In this document: one piece after another, positions 29,460 through 40,896 of the stretch
How positions within the stretch are numbered: the stretch's first letter is position 1
Layout: each line of letters opens with the position of its first letter
From: Nemertoderma westbladi
Taxonomy: Eukaryota; Xenacoelomorpha; Nemertodermatida; Nemertodermatidae
Direction of reading: 5' to 3'
Assembly (NCBI GenBank): GCA_032718475.1
Contig: JAUCBJ010005535.1
Location: 1-43,561 of the forward strand
Length of the DNA: 43,561 nucleotides
The notes under the pieces: model-generated
What the model was told of the DNA's origin: nothing
Database searches by the model: none
What the model saw: the letters and a program-made list of their open reading frames with translations, nothing else
Program-made: the position numbers and the translations under genes

Positions 29460-31549
29460 ATATTAAAACAATCCATTCTGGACTCTGGTTACTCTATTTT
29501 ATGTTTTATCACCAGTTTACACAAAATAGCACATTCCAGCTATCCAATGACACCATAATTACTGAAAATTATTAACATGGAGCTGCACAAATCAAAATAC
29601 AAAAAGTATCCAATTTTGTGGGACAATTACAAAGCAAAAGCAAACAGTCGGCCGAAGCCGGAGGCGACCTGAAGGCTCTCCTTTCGATAGCTGCTACCCG
29701 AGGGTAGCTCGAGGCTACTCCTATCCCAAGATTTGCTCCCAGTTATTTAACTGGTACTCGTTTCGGGACCGGGACAATTACAAGAATTACAATTTATTGA
29801 AAAGGGTCAATCTTTAGCACTTTCAGAAGTGGAGAACTCGAGGTTGTATTTTAACTGTCTGTCTGTTCTCTCTATTACTCTTGACTATTGTAAAAAATAG
29901 GATAATAACTCTATTTTCGCTATGGTGGTTTTTCTTGATTTCTGGTATTCTGGTATTTTTCCCTGTTATTTTTATATATTTCTAACAAATTGTCAGAGAA
30001 ACTGACAGCCTAGATTCTGTCTGACGTGAACACTACTAATTGACAACCATACTACTTAAGATTGGCTTGGGTGGTTCATTGGTGTGGTTCATTGGTGTGG
30101 TTACGTGGTGTGGTTCGTCCCATCCATGGTGGGGTCCCATGGTGGTGTCCCATGATGTGGTTCCATATTATTGACAGTCGGCAATTAAAACCATCAGACG
30201 AATTATCAGATTTAAATCCTTAGTTATATCTCTGAATTTCTTAGTTGTATCTTATTTATAATATATTAGTTATAATGCAAAATATATTCATTTACAATTA
30301 TCCCTGTAAAAAATTTAGGAAACAATAATCTGGAATATCAGATGCTTATGCGGTTTGGCTATGGACATAATTAACTTAAATTAAGTATCATAATGGCGGC
30401 ATAATAATACTAGTGACTAAATACAATAAGAATCAAATAATTAAATAGAAATACCGAAGTCCCACCGCTCCCATATTGATTGATATTATAATATAGTCAT
30501 AAAACAATAATGTACATTGCAGTCAGTATCCTAATTCATTGCATTTCATTTCCAGACTTTCCTCAATAGACGACTGGAGACTTACTAAAAGTAGCCACGT
30601 AAATTTCTGGCTCGTTGCGTAAATCGGCACTAAATGCATCCGGTTTCTTAGGAGATTGTTATAGTCGCGTCGACACTGCAGAATTCTACTGATACTTTAA
30701 TTCGATGTGACACTTTATGACCACAAACCACAGCTGTTACCGCGGCCATTAAAGTAAAACTGCGTCGCAAAGAATGCTTTCTTGGCGTTAATAAGGAATA
30801 TTTTACGCATTTTACGCTCAATTGCTGTGTGTGTGCTTTTCTAGGTGTCATCGTTTATCTAAAGTTAAGTTAACCTGGAAACCATAAAGCTCTTTGTAGA
30901 ATCCGTAAACATGGAGAGGCAAAGAGCAAGAGAAATAATTAGTTGAAAGATTTAATCGCCTCAAATGGAGTGAAATAAATTGCGAAGTTTAGGCAACTGA
31001 GAATACTTCAGCCTATGCCTACTGCCAACCAACTCCATCCGTCCAATAGGATGCTTTATCGATTACAGGAGCACAGCTTTGTCGCCCGCATAAGGTGCGC
31101 TCTGCGGGTACTTAGCCCACCGTTAAGGAAGTCATGTCGTTCAGTCGTTCAGTCAAACTCTTCGCGAACGCATCTGTGACTACACTTAGCCTCCCTAGTT
31201 GTACTTCGTAAGGACTTGGCTGCGATCAATTCTATCGAACCATTTTATTTCTATACCGGTTGTTTCGTATTTAGTTACGAGGCGCACACGCCATCGGGGT
31301 AACATATTTCGCGTTTGTTTGTTTCTCCTAAACGCCTATAATTGTCAACAGAGTTCTGTGAAATATAAAGGTCCCCAGTTTCTTGTTGCCACAACAAAGC
31401 TGAAAAAGTTAAACTTTACTATTTTTATTAAACACACAATTTTCAATAATAAAAACGAATTCTGATTTTGAACATTCTGGAACAACATTTTGTGGCGTTT
31501 TAATCACAATATTATTTTCCTATATTTAATTTCTTGGTCTTTGAGTCGT
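29460..31549. other. upstream region of the LIM-homeobox gene
   Basis: No coding region is recognised. A GC-rich hairpin-like piece (CTACCCGAGGGTAGCTCGAG) lies at about 29690, and a GGTGTGGTTCATT short repeat at 30069-30165. TCGTTCAGTCGTTCAGTCAA at 31138-31160 is a small direct repeat. Regulatory DNA for the gene downstream may lie here, but I cannot point to single sites. Confidence 0.35.
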
Positions 31550-31556
31550 TATAAAT
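31550..31556 (+). promoter_or_regulatory. possible TATA box of the Lmx1-like gene
   Basis: TATAAAT lies about 120 bp before the preferred ATG. In AT-rich DNA this can be chance. Confidence 0.3.
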
Positions 31557-31670
31557 TGCGATTTACATCTCTTTGGAAATAATATTATTCGAATAATAGT
31601 GGTTGTCTATAGTTTTTAATAACATCGAAAAAACGTTTAAATGTTTTTAAACAACAACTACTTGGCTACT

Positions 31671-32834
31671 ATGGAAGAGACAACAACCTCATCGCAAAGC
31701 CCTCCAGGGTCTGAGGTGTGCGCCGGTTGCCAGGAAACTATAGACGACCGATTCTTACTCAAAGTCATGGGATGCGCGTGGCACGAGAGTTGTCTACTAT
31801 GCGTAGAATGTGGAGCCCCGTTAATGACGTCATGCTACGTCCGTGAGGGTAAGTTCTATTGTAAGCGGGATTACGAAGGCGCATACGGTACGAAATGTCA
31901 GGTGTGCGACCTCATTATCGCCTCCCACGAGGTGGTAATGAGGGCTGGCGGCTTCGTATTCCACTTGGCTTGTTTTCGTTGCTCAATCTGTTCCGATAAG
32001 CTACAAAAAGGCGATGAATTTGTGTTGCACAACAGCCAACCGTTGTGCAAGCAGGATTTCGATAATTTAGAAAACTGCTCTATAAAGGTAGAAGAAACTT
32101 CATCGGATACGGAAATATTCGACAGCAAAGAAAACGACGGGTATTCATTCGAGGATCAAAAAGGTGAAGGCGCGGAATTTAAAGCGGAAGACGGAACAGT
32201 TTGCGATGGAGGAAGTGGAAAATCCTTAGTCGGAACTTCAAGCAAACAAACTAATCGTAAGCGAGTCATTCTAACAACGCAGCAACGTCGCACGTTCCGG
32301 GCTTCGTTCGATATCTCCCAGAAACCGTGTCGCAAGGTAAAGGAACGACTAGCTAGGGATACAGGCCTACCAGTTAGGATAGTGCAAGTTTGGTTCCAGA
32401 ATGAGAGAGCCAAAGTCAAGAAGATGGCTAGACGCCAGGCCCAGGAGCAGGACGGTACTAGAAGAGTCGGTGGGCGTGGTTCTAGAACCCTGAGAGGGGA
32501 GACCTTCATGGAAGAAGATATGTACAACGAACGTTTGTTAGGGGGGCCTCCGTTGCCAGGGGACCATCCCGTGATGTTGGATCACTATGGTAACCCGTTC
32601 CTCCACGCCATTCCGCCCCAGATGATTGGCTCGGTTTATAACACCAGTTTCCCGGGGAATCTGGATGAATACGCCGTTCCTGAGCAACACGTTGTGTTCC
32701 ATCCAACTGAGTTACTTAGTGACGAACAATCTAAAGGATCGTCGCCAGGCGACCATACTGACAACAATTTGATGTTGGACCCTCAAATAACGTCAATAGA
32801 TAAACTGAGTTCAATGCAAGCCAGCTATTTCTAA
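31671..32834 (+). CDS. Lmx1: LIM-homeobox transcription factor, Lmx1 class, intronless
   Basis: The gene encodes a nuclear DNA-binding regulator of the Lmx1 class, which in other animals acts in neuron specification and patterning. Counting from the in-frame ATG at 31641, LIM1 spans residues 27-77 (C27, C30, H48, C51, C54, C57, C74, D77) and LIM2 86-139 (C86, C89, H108, C111, C114, C117, C136, D139), with LQKGDEFVL as in Lmx1. The homeodomain spans 204-263 (ILTTQQRR, KPCRKVKERLA, VQVWFQNERAK). Q50, N51 and R53 are kept. Position 52 is Glu, where vertebrate Lmx1 has Gln. The C-terminus ends SIDKLSSMQASYF, matching the conserved Lmx1 tail, and GDHP..YGNPF also recalls it. The ATG at 31671 has A at -3 and G at +4 and is preferred (387 residues) over that at 31641. 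The whole protein is one exon, whereas Lmx1 genes normally have several. Confidence 0.93.
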   Translation: MEETTTSSQSPPGSEVCAGCQETIDDRFLLKVMGCAWHESCLLCVECGAPLMTSCYVREGKFYCKRDYEGAYGTKCQVCDLIIASHEVVMRAGGFVFHLACFRCSICSDKLQKGDEFVLHNSQPLCKQDFDNLENCSIKVEETSSDTEIFDSKENDGYSFEDQKGEGAEFKAEDGTVCDGGSGKSLVGTSSKQTNRKRVILTTQQRRTFRASFDISQKPCRKVKERLARDTGLPVRIVQVWFQNERAKVKKMARRQAQEQDGTRRVGGRGSRTLRGETFMEEDMYNERLLGGPPLPGDHPVMLDHYGNPFLHAIPPQMIGSVYNTSFPGNLDEYAVPEQHVVFHPTELLSDEQSKGSSPGDHTDNNLMLDPQITSIDKLSSMQASYF

Positions 32835-34009
32835 CGTTTGTTTTGATGTATTTCTCGGTGCCAGTTTTTCCAAAATGATGCGCACATAAGTTTTATATGA
32901 ATTTAGATATTTGCAGTTTTTATAAATTTATATTACGGTAATATACTTAGATCAATTTGTGCATTATGGTTTAGGATGTGGCCAAATTTAAAAATTAGTA
33001 ATCTTTTCATTTAATCCTAAAATTTATCATATTTGATGAATATTAATTAACGCTTTACAGTGTGCTGACCAGAGTGGTGTGTGATACGAGCATACCGGTG
33101 AGTAAGTGAAAATATTAAGATATTAGGATCAGAACGCTGTGTAAAGTATTATGAAAAAACTATGTATGTAGTTTTATTCTACATTGTAACATTACGAATT
33201 GATTACTGTTGAAAATGAAAAAATCGTATATAAAACTTTGTTGTTAAATTTTGTTGGTGTTGTATTTTCTCAAATTGTAATATAGGTAATAGTAGAATGT
33301 AAAAAAGTATAGAAAGGTTGGACAGCTGATTGGTGTTCTCTAGTATTTAAATTTTTTAATAATAAGTAAGTTGTTTAAGTATTGGGTTTGGTGATGTTGC
33401 AACGGATGAGAAATTTATAGTTTTAAATTCAGTTTTATTATAAAGCGACTCGTACATAGCTGTGTAGACTAACTCACATCTGTAGTGAGAAATATTGTCC
33501 ATTACAGATATAATAATGTAAAACATAACATATCGCTGATAATAATTCATTAGTTTTGGAATAATATAAGAATATTGCTCTAATGATAGATTACTTATTA
33601 TTAAATTCTCAAGAGTAATAAATAATTGTCATATAATAGAGCTATATTCTGATAACATTATATAAAATCAAAGTTATTGAGTAAACCGAGTATACAGTAT
33701 TAATTACATTAAATTGCGAATGTATGTAATCAGTATATTATTTGTTGCATAATTCTTTATATTATTGTTGTGGAATAATATTTATCTTGTCCATTGGAAT
33801 AAACATTTGTGTATCTTTTGTATATATTGAAATATATTGGATAATATTCGTGGCAGGTTGTATGTAATAAACATTTTGTTATCTATTTGTAAGCCTACAG
33901 AAAATAAACCAGCATGGAATAAAATAAAAAATGTGGCTTATTAAAATGATAATGGAGATATGCAACTTAAGACTGCCCGTTCAATAGAAGTGGATTAGGT
34001 GGGAGAGTG
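32835..34009 (+). other. 3' UTR and flank of the Lmx1-like gene
   Basis: AT-rich sequence with no frame of note. It contains four AATAAA signals between 33798 and 33923, so the 3' UTR would be about 1 kb. Confidence 0.5.
33798..33923 (+). terminator. cluster of AATAAA polyadenylation signals
   Basis: AATAAA occurs at 33798, 33866, 33903 and 33918 in a stretch about 1 kb past the Lmx1 stop. Their clustering makes this the likely 3' end. Confidence 0.5.
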
Positions 34010-34014
34010 AATGT

Positions 34015-34150
34015 CAGGGACAAGTGGCTGAACTGGTTAGCGATACTGATGAGGTCTGATAGGCTGAAACGTAAGTATAGCGCTGGTTCAACCCCCGGTG
34101 ACTCGCTTTCTCATGTATTCCATTTCTGAACAAAACCATAATATTACATC
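34015..34150 (+). repeat. tRNA-derived SINE
   Basis: Box A TGGCTGAACTGG (34025-34036) and box B GGTTCAACCCC (34085-34095) match the pol III internal promoter and are about 50 bp apart. A second, partial copy at 43356-43450 has the same sequence from CTGATAGGCTGAAACGTA through box B to AAAACCATAATATTACA, which defines the SINE 3' part. Confidence 0.75.
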
Positions 34151-36124
34151 TTTAATTACAGTTGCATTAACAGCTCAACACCAATTTATTTAAAATGATA
34201 ATAAAGTTGCTCGATTTTATTGGCGCATTTTGTGTTTAACAGAACAACATTCTAGACCTACAACCATCAAACACAATCTCGAAGCAATCAAAAATTCATC
34301 ACAATCACAGTTTAGATAAACAACAATGGGAAGATTTACATCCATGCAATAAAAAAAGCAATACGCATTTAAAAGCAATAGGCAAGATTTACAGCAATAG
34401 GCAAAATAAAAAGACAATAGGCAATACAGTAAGCGCCACTATATACAATAACGTGAAGCGAGTATCATTGGCAACAGAAACCTACTCAATACTGCACACA
34501 AATATCTAGAACAAAATATATTTAGTTTATGGTCATGTACAAATAAAAATTTTAAGTGATTTACTCTATGGCCTGCCCACAAGCCCAAGTTAGTGAAGCT
34601 TTAGCTAACATTTAAAATAGCCACCTAATATAAAATTCATTAAAACAGTAAATCGAAAAAGTATTTCTAATAAAAGATAATTAAAGCGAAAACAAACTAT
34701 TGTTTGAATTTGTTTGAGTTTGTTGGAGGTTCACCTATGTCAGGTCCCGATGTGGTCACGTGTCTAAGAGCCAATACAGTACGGGCGATTTCGCAAAGGC
34801 TGATGTGCCAAAGGGGACGGGGATAGTGTGTGCAGAAGGAAGTTGTCACGCGAGTTATAGTCAAACCGTCAGATCGAAAAAGTTAATAAAATTTCATTAG
34901 GGGAAAGCAAAGACAGCGCGTTGACTTACGATTTAATAAATCGTTCTGGGGTTGTACAGAGGTACACGCGTTTATGCTGCACTTACATCCTGGGTTATAG
35001 GCTGCCTTCTATGGAATACCCACTGAGTTGGAACTTGTAAGTAAACTACCATTTAACTTCCGGGAGGAATAGCCACAAACTGCATCCTGTGAGTTGTATA
35101 GACAAATGTTTACGAGCAATACACAAACGATTTATCGCATTTCGGAAGAAAAATTCTTCGTAAGGATAGGGTCGTTACGATGCCGCCATATATTATTTCT
35201 CTAGGTACAGTAAGTTGGTAAATTCATTCTGTCTTTTTCGCGTGACGCCGTGTAAATTACACGTCTTTATTACGCGGGTCCGTCCGAGATTGAATTAATG
35301 CGCTGGAGCGTGATAAATACTCCTTTTATGTTGCGATGGTTGTATGTCCCACAACGCATGCTGCGGTGCAGTCCGACAGTGGCGGTCGCTGGGGGCTGTC
35401 GGCAAACACAGCCACGCAGACTTTTAGGTCCGTGGGAAAAGGAAAAATATAAAAATATAACCTTAATTAAGTCATTGATCTAATTGAACATATAGTAATA
35501 CGTTTCATAGTAAATAATATGGCAATATGTTTGTTAATCTAATAGGGTGGTTCAAAATTGGCTTAATTATTGTTCAAAAAAATGTCGTCTTAATTTTTAT
35601 CACATTCAAGGCGTCTCAGATACCAATATCTCACGAATTACTGTTGCCATGGAAACATGTAGGCCTACCCTGCACAACCTTCACGATTGCCAAAATGTGT
35701 TTTTATACATCTTAGGGGTCAACAATCATAACGGTGAGGGTTATTTGTGATATTAACTTGCGGCCTACGGGATGACATTAGCCACCCAACAGGTGGTTAA
35801 TAATTTATACAAATAATAAATGTTAATGCAGTGGGTGTAAATTTGATGTTCACATGGCTATCATCGCATCGGAGTACTAAAAGATATTAGTTACGAAATA
35901 TTAATAAAAGTCAACATGTGGCCAGCTAAACTTTATGATATATGATACCATATGCTTAGTCAGATCTTAGTTATATGTACAACTGTAAAATGATGTAATT
36001 TTTGAGCATACAGAATATAATAAACATTTTATAATAAATAACATTCATAACATTTTCCATTAAAGTAACTTACAGTAGTATCGCATTTAAAGGCCAGGGG
36101 CGGTCGACAAAAATTTCCGTTAGT
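34151..36124. other. intergenic, no gene recognised
   Basis: No recognisable gene. A local repeat of GCAATAGGCAA words lies at 34370-34425. A GC-richer patch at 35160-35430 has short frames (for example 35298-35483, Arg/Trp-rich) without recognisable content, and a short hairpin GTGTAAATTACAC at 35250. A candidate donor CTAG|GTACAGTAAG lies near 35204. Confidence 0.4.
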
Positions 36125-37092
36125 GCTACCATGACCTACTAAATATACGACCATGAAAATAATTTTTCATATATTTGAAGGATTTTATAATAAAAGTCTT
36201 CTAGAACATTTTTTAATGATTCATTTCAATAGTCAAGTATTATAATTTTGAAACAACTTATTTTAATAGCTATTTTTATATATGTAAATGGTAAATGCCA
36301 GTTCCACTTCGTTGCGTTGGTGCGTACCTACAGTACGCCATCTCCTGGAATATTGTGTCTTAATTCAGTGACTTGGCCACCAATTATTATTCTATAAATC
36401 TTAATGAGATTGCATGAAATTTGAAATATATATTGTTTTACCTCCCTCATCCATACTGGGTGCGTCAGAATATTTATTTTCGCTTTCAATCCTTAACTAC
36501 TGTACAAGCGTTTGAAAAGTATTTAAATAGTCTCGATTATTGATTATTTTTTATTGTTGTCCTCCATCATAATATAAATTGCACTATAATACATAATAAT
36601 AATATGATTTTAATTTTATACATAATATAGATATTGTATAAAGTTAGCTATTAGTGATGGACACCACCACACCAGGACTAAAAGCTATGCTAGTGCCGCC
36701 CTGATGTGATGATTAGTCGTTGGTGGTGGCGGGGGGTGGTTTAGGGTGAAGTGCTATAGAGGCTGCCATGCCTGCGACCAAATGCAATTGTTTACTTAAA
36801 TAACAAAATAAAGCAGGGTGTTAAACGATGCTAAAACTTGCCACTTCCGAATGCTAATATTCCACTCAATTTCATTAAGATTCAGAGGGGGTGGGATTGT
36901 ACTGAATTAAGACATAAAAAATATCTTGTATTTTTGATATTATTTTTTGTTATTTATGCTACCTAGTGTTTTTTCCAAGTATCTATTGTAAATGAAATTA
37001 GCTAAATTGAGATTTTTGGTCAACAAATCGAGCAGTTGCTGATCTTGCAGAAGATTGATGACTGGTAGATTACAAACAGATCCATTAGAGCG

Positions 37093-38415
37093 GTGATTCT
37101 CGTGCTACCGACAAATGTGCTGAGGTCGATTTCTTGTCAGTCACAAAGAAACCCCACAATAAAAAAAAACATCTCGCAGCTCCGATCCCTGATTAAAGAA
37201 AATATCGACGTTGATGAAATTTTATCAAGTGAAAAAACCTTTCAGTTCCGCAAAGCTATTAAAACTAAATATACTCCCAATATCTTTATACCTCCAATTA
37301 TGTGACCTTCTAACACTATCAAAAATAATAAATAATAAATATGACATCGACTGGACGCAGCACGCCAAAGTAAAGACGCACAATCGGGACAGGAATACTC
37401 GTAGTACAGATCACCTTACATTCGATATATCGCAACCACGGAAATGCATTTCGAAGCAAAAAATTTTGGTTCCGTGCGCCGCTTCTAGCTAATCAGTTAC
37501 CATCGCGAACTGAATTTTTTAACCATGTTGGACTAAAGGCTCGACTCCTAGACCTATTCTGGCGACACTTCCATAAACGATATGACGTAGATATCAACTG
37601 TACATGGAGATTAAACTGCGATTGTGTCCAAATGAATTGTAATTTGTGTCTCCCGAATCTTGATGACCTACTCAACCCATAATCATTAATCATAATCAAA
37701 CGCCTTACTTAGACCTAAGTGTTGTTATTTTGATGTAAATCATTAACCATTTTAAGTAAATACTGTACATATATAATTTTAATGCAATCGTTTTATTTAA
37801 AAACCAAACCATTTTATATTTTACTGCACTATGAAAATTTTATTGAATTTTTAGTCTTTTAGTAAATATTGTTATATTTTTCATAATATATTTTCCATTT
37901 CATATAAATGCGTGTGACCTCATAATTTTATAGTATTGTACTTTGTTATTTTATGAAATTTTACAGAATTTTTAGTCTTTTAGTAAATATTTTACACTAT
38001 ATAATTTTAATCCAATCATTTTACTTAGAAACTGTTTGTTATTCTTATGAATTTTACTGTATAGCTAAACCATTTTAAATACAAGCACGTTGTCACAATT
38101 TTATAGTACTTAGTTCTGTTATTTTTATGAAATTTTATTGAATTGACCTACTGTACGTGTAATTTTACTTAATTTTATTGCATAGCCAATACACTTTACT
38201 GTATGATTTATACAATGAGATACTGCTTGACATTTTATTTGTTTAACATCTTAATCTAGACATGTGTTATATTGTACAATATAAACTCTCTTTCTCTTTC
38301 TAAATTCAATACCGTAAGATATTTTAGATAAATTTGTGCGTTGTAATCTCACTAGGGGGCGACCCCGTCAAGTTATCGTGTAAATCCATTTTAATAATAA
38401 TAATAATAATAATAA
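37093..38415 (+). pseudogene. LINE-like remnant in the core of the foldback element
   Basis: A frame near 37466-37681 reads FFNHVGLKARLLDLFWRHFH and ends in a Cys-rich tail (CDCVQMNCNLC) before TAA. About 700 bp later the sequence CTCACTAGGGGGCGACCCCG leads into an AAT microsatellite (38391-38415). A short Cys-rich C-terminus, an untranslated stretch and a microsatellite tail fit the 3' end of a LINE. No RT motif is left, so the family is unknown. The frame 37093-37305 may be an upstream remnant. Confidence 0.4.
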
Positions 38416-39156
38416 AGCAGCAATTTCGAATCTAACCAAGCAATATGATAATTATCCCTATTATCCCTCAGTTGTGCTTTCCATACCAAACTAATTACAA
38501 GAATTACTTTTTCGCTCTCTCGTAAACATATTTGTAAATAATCGATCCAAAGCCTCCCAGACAGTGAGAGAATCTTCAGTAAAATAATTAAAACTGCGTC
38601 AGCGTCATGTATATAATAGCTAAATTATAGAACTGTAGTTTACCGGTACTCATTATTATTATGGATAAACATTATAAACAATAAACATTCCTCAAGGTTA
38701 ACCTATTATCAACTATTTATTTGCTTTTGTCCTTCTTCATTAATTTGCTAGTAAAAACACAATGTTTAAAAAAACGATGGCTTCAAAAAAAAATGCTATG
38801 GTCAATTGAAAGACCAATCTATCACATACCAAAAAAACTTTAAAATAAATTAATCTAATCAGAGATTGGGAAAAGACCAAAAATCTAAATTTAGGTAATT
38901 TCATTTATAATAGATACTTGGAAAAAACACTAAGTATCATAAATAACAAAAAATAATATTAAAAATACAAGATATTTTTTATGTCTTAATTCAGTACAAC
39001 CCCACCCCCTTCTGAATCTTAATGAAATTGAGTGGAATATTAGCATTCGGAAGTGGCAAGTTTTAGCATTGTCTCGAGGCTATTTAATTGCTAAACAATC
39101 TACTGTAGAACACTCTAAAAAATAATGTAATAAAAACTGTGTCCTAATAGCATATA

Positions 39157-39381
39157 GGGGGGGGGGGCTGGACGCAATCAAAATCCATCCCTCTCCAGGG
39201 GATATTGGACTCAAATAACTTTTGATTCCTCTAAAAAATAAAACTGTAACCTGTTCTATTGGGTTTAGTTTATTGTTTTGGTTAACATACCACTGTAACC
39301 TGTTCGTTTCCCTAAATTGATATTTTAACATTGAGGCGGGATATTAATTCGCCAAGGCGGGTTTTGCGTCCAGTTCCCCCC
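39157..39381. mobile_element. short G-ended inverted-repeat element inside the right arm
   Basis: The ends are GGGGGGGCTGGACGCAATC and, inverted, GGGGGGAACTGGACGCAAAA. The left arm of the large foldback element lacks this piece, so it came in later. A related fragment (GGGGGGCACTTCTACGACGC) lies at 19325 in the intron. Confidence 0.6.
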
Positions 39382-39797
39382 CTGTCTCCCTCATAGATAG
39401 TAATTAAATAGACTCAATAAAACACTTTTCAAACGATTGTAGTTAAGGATTGAAAGCGAAAATAAATATTCTGACGCGTTAAGATTTCTAGAATAATTGG
39501 TGGCCTTCAAGTCACTGAATTAAGACACAATAATTCCAGGAGAAGGTGTGGGTACGCACCAACGAAGTGGAACTGGCATTTACTAGTAATATATAGAAAT
39601 AGCTATTAAAATAAGCTGTTTCAAAATTATAATACTTGACTATTGAAATGAATCATAAAAAAATGTTGTAGAAGACTTTTATTATAAATCCTTCAAATAT
39701 ATGAAAAATTATTTTCAAAACGTGTGCCTACTAAATTTAGTAGGTAGAATGCAGCTTTCATGGTCGTATATTTAGTATGTCATGGTGCTACACAACG

Positions 39798-39955
39798 CCG
39801 TTAACTAAAATTATGAGCGACACGAATCATCAGTTAAATTAACGGCGGCCTTAACTAACGGAAGCCAGCGACTCGAAGCTCCGTTACACTAACGGAGGAC
39901 TCTCCGTTAAGGTATTTTACACCATGCGCCAGAAGGGACCTTTAAGGTTCCGTTA
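39798..39955. promoter_or_regulatory. cluster of CCGTTA/TAACGG words
   Basis: Seven copies lie in 158 bp, at 39798, 39840, 39856, 39881, 39890, 39904 and 39950, in both orientations. YAACGG is the core recognised by animal Myb proteins. The cluster is 1.1 kb before the transporter gene. It could be a regulatory site or simply a degenerate inverted-repeat element. Confidence 0.4.
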
Positions 39956-40293
39956 AGAAATATTTTGTATTACTCTACATAAAGTAAATGCATTCTGAAA
40001 AACTATATTTATAGCTTTCATAAGTATAGAACTTGAATTCACGTTCTGTGTGACATTCAATCATCTCCGCATTATCCAAGTCCTATTTGCCGGTAGTTGT
40101 AATTAAACATTTCGGCGCATTACAGCTGATGTGGGTGGACTTAGATGTGCAATCACGGTATAAACACATTTCAACTTAGTTTTCCGTCATCAGTTAGACC
40201 CTTTCAGCAATCGTCGAGATACCTAATTTTACGAACGATTCCTCAATGACCAGGTGTTATCGCCCGCCCCAGGATTTCTACGCACAATTCATA

Positions 40294-40786
40294 TACACCA
40301 TGTCCCGTAATATAGTGTCATTTTCTAATGACACGGACCCCCCCCCCCCCCCCCCCTCCATTTTTAAGAATGCTGTGCCGGCTTATCGACAAAATTGCAC
40401 CGCCACAACTCCCTATCACCCATGACATTTGCTAGATCATCCGCATCTTCAAAGCCAGTGTCATTTAAGATGCGTCTCAAGAAAGTTCCCCAGGCTCCTT
40501 CCAGCCAGCTTGCTGGCTTTCTTGTGATATGAAATTACGACTAAAGTGAAGAATGGCCACGATACGGAGGGTACGATTTCGCAAAGACACTTTTTTAAAC
40601 GCTTATTAAAAAAATTTAAAGGCGAAATCGAAAATTCCTGCTTCATGGGGTCAACGACAGTGAGTGGAACTATTTGTGTTTCAAATTTCAAGCAATATGA
40701 TAAAGATTTGTAGAAAAAACTAGGGGGGGGGGGGGGGGGGGGTCCGAGTCAAATTAATATGACACTATATTACGGTTCATGGTGTA
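40294..40786. mobile_element. foldback element related to 19637-20552, with a LINE fragment inside
   Basis: The ends CACCATGTCCCGTAATATAG and the inverse (GACACTATATTACGGTTCATG) match the 916-bp palindrome, including the C19 run (40338-40356) and a G20 run (40723-40742). The right arm follows the 19637 element to about 40520. Most of the left arm is replaced by a LINE piece at 40359-40486. The element ends about 100 bp before the transporter TATA box. Confidence 0.82.
40359..40486 (-). mobile_element. internal fragment of the LINE, minus strand
   Basis: This is the reverse complement of the last about 120 bases of the LINE coding region (compare 18910-19038). It lacks the GCATGCC...CCTAGTAG end that a normal LINE insertion would carry, so it was probably copied or joined in at the DNA level. 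Confidence 0.85.
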
Positions 40787-40888
40787 CTCTCGGCCTAAAA
40801 TTATCGTCAATCGCGAAAATGCACTTTTTAAAAATAATTAATTGACGCGTTTTTCCAATTGGACCATTGAACTTTGGAGTCCCAGCGC

Positions 40889-40896
40889 TATATAAG
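40889..40896 (+). promoter_or_regulatory. TATA box of the transporter gene
   Basis: TATATAAG lies 213 bp before the ATG, preceded by GGAGTCCCAGCGC. A start of transcription near 40920 would give a 5' leader of about 180 bases. Confidence 0.5.

Larger units (their letters stand above)
36125..39790. mobile_element. 3.7-kb nested foldback element
   Basis: Outer arms (36125-36545 and, inverted, about 39383-39790) share the GCACCATGAC-type end, AATATACGACCATGAA and TTCCACTTCGTTG. Inner arms (36835-37025 and, inverted, 38865-39065) share TTGCCACTTCCGAATGCTAA and TTTTTCCAAGTATCTATT. Between inner and outer arms each side has its own insertion (36546-36834 on the left; 39066-39382 on the right). The core, 37026-38864, is not palindromic and contains a LINE remnant. 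The inner-arm border with TGTACTGAATTAAGACA and the outer GTGTCTTAATTCAGTGAC resemble the ends of the other foldback elements, so this is a composite. Confidence 0.8.

Noticed and set aside
33046-33110. Micro-exon in the Lmx1 3' region (CTTTACAG ... GTGAGTAAG)
   Set aside because: It lies after the Lmx1 stop codon, is only about 40 nt, and nothing shows it is used.
35298-35750. Short frames at 35298-35483 and 35527-35750
   Set aside because: No recognisable content; length is within chance for this composition.
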